Shown piece after piece: positions 29,869 to 35,901 of a stretch of 35,901 nt of DNA. Origin of the DNA: Betaproteobacteria bacterium. GTDB taxonomy: Bacteria; Pseudomonadota; Gammaproteobacteria; Burkholderiales; SG8-39. The notes below the pieces were generated by a model, which was not told the origin of the DNA, did not search any database, and was given only the letters and a program-made list of their open reading frames with translations. Where the stretch lies: positions 1,519 through 37,419 of the forward strand of contig VBCA01000052.1 in assembly GCA_005881575.1 (NCBI GenBank), in the 5' to 3' direction. Position numbers and translations under genes: made by a program. Numbering within the stretch: position 1 is the stretch's first letter; every line of letters begins with the position of its first letter.

Positions 29869-30369
29869 ATGTCCATTCAGGCCACCGATCGGGACGACCG
29901 CGGACACGACATCACCCGTGCCGGCGCCGAGGCGGCGGCGAAAAAGCCGTCGTTCTTCAAGATGCGCGCCCAGATGCTGGAAAAGGGGCGCACCAACACG
30001 GCGCTCGCCAGGACCGAGAACATGTGGGCGACGCTCAAGGTCTACGCCTCCGGTGGCGAAAACGGACTGCACACGCATCCGAACGAAGACCACGCCTTCA
30101 TCGTGCTGCAGGGCAGCGCGCGCTACTACGACGCGGACGGCGGCCATACCGACGTCGGCAAGCACGAGGGCATCATGCTGCCCGCAGGGGCGTACTACTG
30201 GTTCGAGGCCACCAGCAAGGAGCCTCTGGTGCTGGTTCGGGTCGGTTGCCGCGTGGGGGCTCAGGACGCTAGCGGTCGGCTGAATATCCGCGGCGAGCCG
30301 ATGCCCGGCGATTCGAAGGAGAACAAGCGCGTGCCCGTCGTCGTCCGCGACGGCGAGTTCTTCGAGTAG
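29869..30369 (+). CDS. Cupin-domain protein
   Basis: 166 residues. ATG 29869 is preceded by AAGGAGAG. A single cupin barrel is seen: motif 1 GENGLHTHPNEDHAFIVLQG (His68, His70, His75 as metal ligands, Glu73 nearby), and motif 2 with GIMLPAGAYYWFEA. The second motif lacks the usual His, so only three ligands are visible. Cupins of this size act as dioxygenases, isomerases or lyases on small acids. The gene is 9 bp before the amidohydrolase gene and in one operon with it and a binding protein, so all may serve one substrate. Function not defined. Confidence 0.8.
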   Translation: MSIQATDRDDRGHDITRAGAEAAAKKPSFFKMRAQMLEKGRTNTALARTENMWATLKVYASGGENGLHTHPNEDHAFIVLQGSARYYDADGGHTDVGKHEGIMLPAGAYYWFEATSKEPLVLVRVGCRVGAQDASGRLNIRGEPMPGDSKENKRVPVVVRDGEFFE

Positions 30370-30378
30370 CCGGCGAAG

Positions 30379-31464
30379 ATGCGCGCTGAAGGGATCGACG
30401 GTGTCATCATCTCCGCGGATTCGCACGTGATGGAGCCGGTCGACCTCTGGAAGAAGGGTGTCCCGGAAAAATACCGCGAGGCCGCTCCGCTCTATCCCCC
30501 GCACAAGCTCGGCGAAGGCTTCCAGCAGCGCGAGGGGGGCTGGGACCCGAACGCGCGCATCACCGAGATGGAGGTCGACGGCCTCTCGGCCGAGGTCCTC
30601 TACCCGACGCTCCTGCTCAAGCTCTTCGCGCTCGACGACGCCGGGCTGCAGGAAGCCTGCTTCCGCGTCTACAACGACTGGCTGATCGAGTATTGCAGCG
30701 TGGACCGGGACCGCCTGATCGGCGTTGCCGCGATCTCCGCATACAACATCGACAGCGCGGTCAAGGAGCTGGAGCGCTGCCGCAAGGCGGGATTGAAGGG
30801 CGCGCTCGTCTGGCAGGCGCCGCATCCCGACCTGCCCTTCCATTCGAACCACTACGACCGGTTCTGGGCCGCCGCCCAGGACCTGGAAGCACCCGTGAGC
30901 ATGCACATCCTGACCGGGCACAGCTACCACGTGAAGGAAAGGAAGGGCATCGAGCACTACAGAGGCAGCGTCAACCTCAAGCTCATGGACGTCGCCAATG
31001 CGCTCTTCGACTTCATCTTCTACGGTGTGCTCGAGCGCTACCCGAAGCTCAGGCTCGTGACCGTCGAGAACGAGTCCGGCTGGCTGCCTTTCATGGTGCA
31101 GCAGTGGGACTACTACTACCGGCGCTTCCGCGGCGTGAACCCGCCGCCGATCACCAAGGAGCCGGGCGAGTACGTGCGCAACCAGATCTTCTCCTGCTTC
31201 TTCAACGATTCGGTCTGCGGCCGCAATCTGGAATGGTGGGGCGAGGACAATCTCATGTGGTCGAACGATTTTCCCCATCCGAACTCGACCTGGCCGAATT
31301 CGATCAAGGTCATCCGGCGCGATCTGGGCCACCTGCCTCCGGAGAAGCAGACGAAAGTGCTCGCCGCGAACGCTTGCAAGCTATACGGCCTCGACATGTC
31401 GGCGCTTCCTGCGGGCATTTCCAGGGCGGCGCAAGCCGCCCAGGCAGCGCAAGCTGCGGCTTGA
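30379..31464 (+). CDS. Amidohydrolase_2 family metal-dependent hydrolase
   Basis: 361 residues. The N-terminal metal motif is SADSHVMEP (Asp14-x-His16), typical of amidohydrolase_2 TIM barrels such as ACMSD-like decarboxylases and related hydrolases. Later active-site strands are MHILTGHSYH and SNDFPHPNSTWPNS. The C-terminal tail is a low-complexity AAQAAQAAQAAA. The enzyme may decarboxylate or hydrolyse an aromatic-derived acid; this is inferred from the family and from the cupin next to it. Its stop overlaps the TTG start of the downstream binding protein. Confidence 0.83.
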   Translation: MRAEGIDGVIISADSHVMEPVDLWKKGVPEKYREAAPLYPPHKLGEGFQQREGGWDPNARITEMEVDGLSAEVLYPTLLLKLFALDDAGLQEACFRVYNDWLIEYCSVDRDRLIGVAAISAYNIDSAVKELERCRKAGLKGALVWQAPHPDLPFHSNHYDRFWAAAQDLEAPVSMHILTGHSYHVKERKGIEHYRGSVNLKLMDVANALFDFIFYGVLERYPKLRLVTVENESGWLPFMVQQWDYYYRRFRGVNPPPITKEPGEYVRNQIFSCFFNDSVCGRNLEWWGEDNLMWSNDFPHPNSTWPNSIKVIRRDLGHLPPEKQTKVLAANACKLYGLDMSALPAGISRAAQAAQAAQAAA

Positions 31465-32489
31465 TCCATCGGCTGATCTCAGCGTTTCTGCTGGCCGTTA
31501 CGGCCCCGCTCGCATCGGCGCAATCCTTTGCCGATCTCGCATCCGACGAGAGCCCTTCCCGTCATCAGCGGTTGGTGGAGGCGGCGCGAAAGGAAGGTTC
31601 TTTGACCCTCTACACCTCCAATGCCGCACCGACGCTCCAGGTGCTGAGCGCCGATTTCGAAAAGCGCTACGGCGTCCGCGTCAACGCCTGGCGGGCATCC
31701 TCGGTCAAGGTGTTGCAGCGCGCGGCGGCGGAAAAAAGAGCGAACCGCTGGGACTTCGACGCGGTCAGCGTCTCTTCGCCCGAGCTCGAAGCGCTCTACC
31801 GGGAAAAGCTTCTGCAGGAGACCCACTCCGGTTGGCACCCAGAGATGCTGGAAGGCACTCTGCCCGCCCATCGCGGCTGGGCTCCGCAATTCATCAACGT
31901 TTTCGTGCAGGCGTACAACACCAAGGCAGTCGATAAACAGGAGCTCCCGAAACGCTGGGCCGACCTCCTCGATCCCAGATGGAGAGGCAAGCTGGGCGTG
32001 GAAGCGAAAGCCGGTGAATGGTATTGCAGCGTGCTCAAGAATCTGGGCGAGGAGAAAGGCAAGGAGCTCTTCCGGCAGATCGTGGCGCGCAACGGCTTGT
32101 CGGTGCGCAGCGGCAATTCGGTCCTGGCCAACATGGTCGTATCGGGCGAGGTGCCGTTCGCCGTCGCCGTCTACAGCCACATGATCGAGGAGGCCAAGCA
32201 ACAGGGCGCGCCGGTCGACTGGTTTTCGATCGATCCGATGATCGCACGCTCGAACGGCATCGGCGTATCGCGCAGACCGCCTCACCCGAATGCCGCGTTG
32301 CTGTTCTACGAGTACGCGATCGGCGACGCGCAGCCGCTGATGTTGAAGATGAACTACCTGTCGCCTGTGAGGAAGCTGGCCTCCGCGCTGCGTGGTGCGA
32401 AAGTTCTGTTCGTCGATCCCGCGGCAAACAGCGCGGAGGTCGAGCGTTGCGACAACGCCTACGACGCGCTGATCAAGGCGAGAAAGTAA
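31461..32489 (+). CDS. Extracellular solute-binding protein, paralogue C (no permease)
   Basis: 342 residues. The TTG at 31461 overlaps the amidohydrolase stop (TTGA) and gives a signal peptide MIHRLISAFLLAVTAPLASAQ; the longer open frame upstream only shadows the amidohydrolase gene. It shares RLVEAARKEGSLTLYTSN, VNAWRASSVKVLQRA, DLLDPRWRGKLGVEAKAGEWY, RSGNSVLANMVVSGEVPFAV and PHPNAALLFYEY with paralogues A and B. It is the third gene of the cupin-amidohydrolase unit, so its ligand may be the substrate of those enzymes. No transporter membrane gene follows; the next gene is a convergent glycosyltransferase. Confidence 0.83.
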   Translation: MIHRLISAFLLAVTAPLASAQSFADLASDESPSRHQRLVEAARKEGSLTLYTSNAAPTLQVLSADFEKRYGVRVNAWRASSVKVLQRAAAEKRANRWDFDAVSVSSPELEALYREKLLQETHSGWHPEMLEGTLPAHRGWAPQFINVFVQAYNTKAVDKQELPKRWADLLDPRWRGKLGVEAKAGEWYCSVLKNLGEEKGKELFRQIVARNGLSVRSGNSVLANMVVSGEVPFAVAVYSHMIEEAKQQGAPVDWFSIDPMIARSNGIGVSRRPPHPNAALLFYEYAIGDAQPLMLKMNYLSPVRKLASALRGAKVLFVDPAANSAEVERCDNAYDALIKARK

Positions 32490-32537
32490 GCGATCGACCC
32501 AGGGTCATTCCTGCTCGATGGTATCGCGGGCACTGGG

Positions 32538-34223
32538 TTAGGAGCCCCGATCGGAGAGCCACCCCGGTACGGAAACGGGGCACCCGGTCACTCCCGCGTC
32601 TGACTTGCACCCGATCACGGAGAATTGCTCGCTGTTGTCACCGGGCCGGCTGCCTTTCCAAATCAGTTGCCAGCCGCCCTGCAGTGGGCCACGCCCGTCT
32701 CCGGCTCTGCCCTGAAGCAAGATGTAGCCGCATCGCGTATCGGAGACTTCCCGCCTCACCGAGATGATACCGGTCACGTACTGCAGCATGGCCCGCTCGT
32801 GTTCACCGAGATGCTGGCTGGCAAGGCAGCCGTGATTCGCTGGCAGGGCGCGCTGCATCGAGGCAAACATCCCGCGGTAGCTTTTCGCGTTGTCGAGCCA
32901 CGGCAGCCACAGCATCGAGCACAGACCCCACACCAGCGTGAGTCCCGCCGTCCAACTGAGCAGGGGGCGGATTTCCAGTTCCCTCAGTCTGGGCAGCAGC
33001 AGGACCCAGGCCAAAGTCAGGGCCACGGCGGCGGCCAAGGCGAAACCCTGGAAAGGCGGCTTGAAATCCATGGGCAGGTAGCGAGCCAACCACGACCATT
33101 CGGGCGGATGCCCTCGGAACATCATCTCCATCCAACCCCACCATAGCGCCAGGGCAAGCACACCGAACACGACGCGGCACAGCCAGTCGATACCCGCCGC
33201 GGCGCGCTGCGGAATCAAGTGCACGGCACCCGCCGCAAGCACCGACAGGGGCACCAAGACCGGCAACGCATATTGGGTACCCGCCGAGGCAGAGGCGCCG
33301 AGAGCCGCAAGCATCACGATAAGCGCGAGCACCGGCAGCTGCAGCTCGGGCCGCTTCAATCCCTGCGGCCCGAGCCGCCACGCGCTCCACAGCGCGAGGG
33401 GCAGCGCCGGCCAGGCAAACCACGGCAAGGTGCGGGTGTAAAACCAAGGTTCGGATTCCGCCCCCAGATGAGCGAATCCGAAATAGCGCCCGAAGTTGTT
33501 GATCCAGAGCCATTGCATGAACAGTTCGGGCGACCTTTGGTAGAGGGCGTAGGGCCAGAGGGTGAGCCAGGGCATCGCCGCGGCGAGGGCGATCGCCAGG
33601 CAGCGCGCATATCCGCGACTGCGCCACGAGGCGGACAACGCGGGCAGGGATACGGCCATGCAAGCGATCATGCCGGGGGCGAGCAGTCCCTTGGACATGA
33701 AGCCGATTCCCACGCCCGTGCCGAGTGCAAGACCCGCCCAGCCGGGGCGGGTCCGGCTCAGTGCGAATCCATAGAACGACAGCGCGAATCCCGTGAGCAG
33801 GGCGATGTCGGTGTACATCAGGTGCGAATCGACCAGCAATCCGAAGCAGCCGAGGAACGCCGTCACCGCGACTAGGCCGCGTCCCGCGCCCCACGTTGCG
33901 CGCGCGGACAGGCCCACGAACACCAGAGTCGCTGCCATATATATTCCCGAGGTGAGACGCGCCGCATCGTGCAGCGGCAGCCAGGAAGAAAACAGCGTGG
34001 CCACGGAGGCAGCGCTGATGTAGAACAACGGGGGCTTCTCCATGAACGGCTCCCCCGCGAGCATCGGAACGACCCAATCGCCGCCGCCCCAGATGTGGTA
34101 GATGAGTCCGAAGCTGTACGCTTCGTTGGGTTTCCACGGATCATGCCCGACCAACCCCGTCACAACATAGGCAATGCCGAGCAATAGGATGAAAGGCAGC
34201 GCGAGCTGCCGTTGCGGAGTCAA
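32538..34223 (-). CDS. Membrane glycosyltransferase, GT39/ArnT-like
   Basis: 561 residues with about 11-12 membrane segments and the ArnT/PMT active-site pattern near the N terminus: DPWKPNEAYSFGLIYHI and GEPFMEKPPLFYISAA. This family transfers sugars from polyprenyl phosphate to lipid A, proteins or other acceptors on the periplasmic side. A hydrophilic C-terminal part (about 460-561) contains cysteine pairs (DTRCGYILLQ, VIGCKSDAGVTGC). The TTG start at 34223 follows GGGGAGGG. It is divergent from the cytochrome b561 gene. It stands alone, with no arn or lipid A genes beside it, so the acceptor is unknown. Confidence 0.85.
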   Translation of the reverse strand: MTPQRQLALPFILLLGIAYVVTGLVGHDPWKPNEAYSFGLIYHIWGGGDWVVPMLAGEPFMEKPPLFYISAASVATLFSSWLPLHDAARLTSGIYMAATLVFVGLSARATWGAGRGLVAVTAFLGCFGLLVDSHLMYTDIALLTGFALSFYGFALSRTRPGWAGLALGTGVGIGFMSKGLLAPGMIACMAVSLPALSASWRSRGYARCLAIALAAAMPWLTLWPYALYQRSPELFMQWLWINNFGRYFGFAHLGAESEPWFYTRTLPWFAWPALPLALWSAWRLGPQGLKRPELQLPVLALIVMLAALGASASAGTQYALPVLVPLSVLAAGAVHLIPQRAAAGIDWLCRVVFGVLALALWWGWMEMMFRGHPPEWSWLARYLPMDFKPPFQGFALAAAVALTLAWVLLLPRLRELEIRPLLSWTAGLTLVWGLCSMLWLPWLDNAKSYRGMFASMQRALPANHGCLASQHLGEHERAMLQYVTGIISVRREVSDTRCGYILLQGRAGDGRGPLQGGWQLIWKGSRPGDNSEQFSVIGCKSDAGVTGCPVSVPGWLSDRGS

Positions 34224-34300
34224 GACACCCTCCCCTTTGTGAAGCCAATTATGTGGGCATTGTACTTGCAGCGGACTGACAAAGAGGGTTTCATACGGAA
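34224..34300. promoter_or_regulatory. Divergent promoter region, glycosyltransferase and cytochrome b561
   Basis: This 77-bp AT-richer gap contains TTGCAG (34266-34271) with TTTCAT (34289-34294) at a 17-bp spacer, a weak forward promoter whose expected start would fall at or beside the b561 ATG (34301). No clear ribosome binding site precedes that ATG, so a leaderless transcript is possible. On the reverse strand TACAAT and CATAAT occur without good -35 elements. Confidence 0.3.
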
Positions 34301-34849
34301 ATGCTTCGCAACACCCCCGATTCCTGGGGCGCTCCGGCCAAGCTGTTTCACTGGGTCATGGCGGCGCTGATCCTGGCGCAGATCGCGCTCGGCGTGATGG
34401 CGGCGAACTGGCGGGTGTCGCCGACCAAGCTCGAGCTTTTTTTCTGGCACAAGTCGACCGGTATCTTGATCCTTGCGCTCGTCGCGCTGCGCCTCGCGTG
34501 GCGGCTTGCCAATCCCGTGCCTTTGCTGCCCTCCGGCATGGCCGCCTGGGAGCGCGCCGCCGCGCGCCTGGGTCACCTCTTTCTCTACGCGCTGATGATC
34601 GCCCTGCCCGTGACCGGCTGGATCGTCAACTCCGCCTCCAACGTTCCGTTCCGGATCTTCTGGCTGGTCCCGCTGCCTGCGATCGTGGCGCCCGACGAGC
34701 CCACCGCCGATTTCGTCGCGGAAGTGCACGGAGGGCTGGCCGCCCTGCTTGCGCTCGTGCTGGCCGCGCACATCGGCGCGGCGCTATGGCATCACTTCGT
34801 CAAACGCGATACGGTGCTCGAGCGAATGCTGCCCCGCAGGGCGCCATGA
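34301..34849 (+). CDS. Cytochrome b561 family protein
   Basis: 182 residues with four membrane helices and the haem-ligand His pattern of the CybB-like b561 family: KLFHW (His17), FWHKSTG (His50), LGHLFLYALM (His93 region), then VHGGLAAL and AHIGAALWHHF. It binds two haem b and moves electrons in the membrane, probably between quinol and periplasmic or cytoplasmic partners. Its stop overlaps the start of a YceI gene (ATGA). b561-YceI pairs are common in proteobacteria, where YceI binds isoprenoid lipids such as quinones. Confidence 0.87.
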   Translation: MLRNTPDSWGAPAKLFHWVMAALILAQIALGVMAANWRVSPTKLELFFWHKSTGILILALVALRLAWRLANPVPLLPSGMAAWERAAARLGHLFLYALMIALPVTGWIVNSASNVPFRIFWLVPLPAIVAPDEPTADFVAEVHGGLAALLALVLAAHIGAALWHHFVKRDTVLERMLPRRAP

Positions 34850-35412
34850 AGAGAATCGTCCCCGTGCTCGGGTTGTGCGGCCTGTTGGCCTTCGCGCCGC
34901 TCCCCGCTCAAGGCGCGGACTGGAAAATGGATCCTGCCGGCAGCAAGCTCGAATTCATCGCCACCTTCGAGAAGGCCGCGGCTCCGGGCGAGTTCAAGGA
35001 GTTCGACGCGCGCCTGCGCTTCGACCCGGACAAGCCCGCCGGAAGCCGCCTCGAAGTCACCGTCAAGGTCACGAGCGCCGATATGAACGTCGCTGACGTG
35101 AACAAGGAAATCCGCGGCAAGGACTGGTTCGACTACGCGGCCTTTCCGCAGGCGGAGTTCCGCTCGACCGAGCTGCGCCGCATCGAAGGCAATCGCTACG
35201 TGGCGCGCGGCACCTTGGTGCTGAAAGGCGTGAAGCAGCCGATCGAGGTGCCCTTCAGCTGGACGGCTTCCGCCGACGGCGCCGTCATGGAAGGCGAGCT
35301 TCTGCTTTCGCGCGGCGCATTCGGAATCGGCACCGGCGAGTGGACGGCGAGCGATGTCATCGGCGCCGACGTGAAAGTGAAATTCAAGGTGAAGCTGCGC
35401 AAGGCCCGCTAA
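34846..35412 (+). CDS. Periplasmic YceI-family lipid-binding protein
   Basis: 188 residues. Signal peptide MKRIVPVLGLCGLLAFAPLP is cleaved near QGAD. The YceI lipocalin-like barrel follows: WKMDPAGSKLEFIATFE, FKEFDARLRFDPDKPAGSRL, GKDWFDYAAFPQAEFRST and GTLVLKGVKQPIEVPFSW, ending in VKFKVKLRKAR. The family binds polyisoprenoid or quinone-like lipids in the periplasm. It starts inside the b561 stop codon and is followed 3 bp later by a second YceI-like gene, so the three genes form one unit. Function in electron transfer is inferred from b561. Confidence 0.88.
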   Translation: MKRIVPVLGLCGLLAFAPLPAQGADWKMDPAGSKLEFIATFEKAAAPGEFKEFDARLRFDPDKPAGSRLEVTVKVTSADMNVADVNKEIRGKDWFDYAAFPQAEFRSTELRRIEGNRYVARGTLVLKGVKQPIEVPFSWTASADGAVMEGELLLSRGAFGIGTGEWTASDVIGADVKVKFKVKLRKAR

Positions 35413-35415
35413 AGA

Positions 35416-35901
35416 ATGCGCTCACGGGCTCTTCGCGCCGTTCTCACGGCGACGCTTTTATCGGCGCTGCTCGGGGGCTGCGCGCCGCTCCTGCGCGGGC
35501 CGGCGCCCGCGCCCGCAGCTCCGCCGGCGGATTTTCCGGAAGGCTATTACCGGGAGGCTCTGGCGCAGGGGAAGCCCGTGTTCCGGGTCGATCCCGCCGA
35601 GTCGCTCGTCGTGATCGAAGTGCGCCGCTCGGGCTCGCTCGCGCGCCTGGGGCACGACCACGTCGTCGCCAGCCGCGAAGTCGTCGGCTACGTCGCGCCG
35701 GACGAAGGCCGCGCCGATCTGTATGTGGCCCTTGCACGCATGCAGGTGGACGAAGCGGCGCTGCGCGCAGAGGCGGGCTTCGATACCCAGCCCACCGAGT
35801 CGGACATCGAGGGGACGCGCGCCAACATGCTGGCGAAGGTTCTCGAGGCAGACAAGTTTCCGTTCGCCCTGATCAGCGTCGCTGGCGCGAACGCGAAGGA
35901 G
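35416..35901 (+). CDS. YceI-like lipoprotein (C-terminal part outside window)
   Basis: ATG 35416 starts a lipoprotein signal with LLGGC, then a Pro/Ala-rich linker (PAPAPAAPPADFPEGYY). The visible domain VFRVDPAESLVVIEVRRSG and LARLGHDHVVASREVVGYV matches the start of YceI-like barrels; the His-rich LGHDHVV motif is characteristic of the subgroup found with cytochrome b561. No stop is reached by the window end (162 codons visible). It is 3 bp after the YceI gene, so it belongs to the same operon. A second lipid-binding protein on the membrane side would complement the soluble one. Confidence 0.8.
   Translation, partial: MRSRALRAVLTATLLSALLGGCAPLLRGPAPAPAAPPADFPEGYYREALAQGKPVFRVDPAESLVVIEVRRSGSLARLGHDHVVASREVVGYVAPDEGRADLYVALARMQVDEAALRAEAGFDTQPTESDIEGTRANMLAKVLEADKFPFALISVAGANAKE

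Noticed and set aside
29683-31332. Long reverse-strand reading frame over the cupin and amidohydrolase genes
   Set aside because: It is His/Arg/Val-rich with no domain pattern, and the forward strand shows cupin and amidohydrolase motifs with good ribosome binding sites.
30693-31460. N-terminal extension of solute-binding protein C
   Set aside because: The extension overlaps the amidohydrolase in another frame; a signal peptide begins exactly at TTG 31461.
31400-31464. Ala/Gln repeat at the amidohydrolase C terminus as a functional domain
   Set aside because: It is a short low-complexity tail of AAQ units, probably from slippage.

Overview
The window is GC-rich DNA with almost no intergenic space, many ATGA/TTGA/GTGA stop-start overlaps and frequent GTG/TTG starts. 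Gene content suggests a proteobacterium, most likely a Burkholderiales-like betaproteobacterium: a SoxC-type sulfite dehydrogenase with a small c-type cytochrome, PQQ quinoproteins, a NirA/FNT nitrite module, a cytochrome b561-YceI module and several ABC-type solute-binding proteins. The assignment is inferred from gene families only. I see no rRNA, tRNA, insertion sequence, CRISPR array or phage genes.

Left part (1-5.8 kb): a secreted VCBS/FG-GAP repeat protein, cut by the window edge and built from 49-residue units, is divergent from a lipoprotein amidohydrolase. The amidohydrolase is followed by an ECF sigma factor and a zinc-finger anti-sigma factor. Next come a VOC-fold protein and a WYL-domain regulator, then a small two-gene nucleotidyltransferase unit. 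That unit meets a broken gene fragment head to head, and both lack their 5' ends.

Periplasmic redox part (5.8-17.9 kb): a forward operon encodes a Tat-exported molybdenum sulfite dehydrogenase (SoxC type), a monohaem lipoprotein cytochrome, a PQQ alcohol dehydrogenase with the Asp-X-Asp lanthanide signature, and a small cytochrome c. A reverse operon mirrors it with a second, divergent PQQ dehydrogenase, a beta-propeller lipoprotein and a sister small cytochrome c. Between them lie a PD40 propeller lipoprotein and a large secreted subtilisin-like protease. Each quinoprotein probably passes electrons to its own cytochrome.

Assimilation and catabolism part (17.9-32.5 kb): an operon of a solute-binding protein, a two-domain VOC/extradiol-dioxygenase-like protein and an alpha/beta hydrolase is followed by a nitrite module (FNT channel, sirohaem reductase, Fe-S flavoprotein reductase) divergent from a Crp/Fnr regulator. 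After two one-helix membrane proteins come a TauD/TfdA-type dioxygenase and a cluster of three related solute-binding proteins around a cupin and an amidohydrolase. None of the four solute-binding proteins has a permease or ATPase gene in the window.

Right end (32.5-35.9 kb): a GT39/ArnT-like membrane glycosyltransferase is divergent from a cytochrome b561, a periplasmic YceI protein and a second YceI-like lipoprotein cut by the window edge. The most unusual items are the permease-less binding-protein/enzyme modules, the two atypical quinoprotein dehydrogenases, an 18-nt direct repeat with 21-bp period, and a leader hairpin that hides the ribosome binding site of a small membrane protein.
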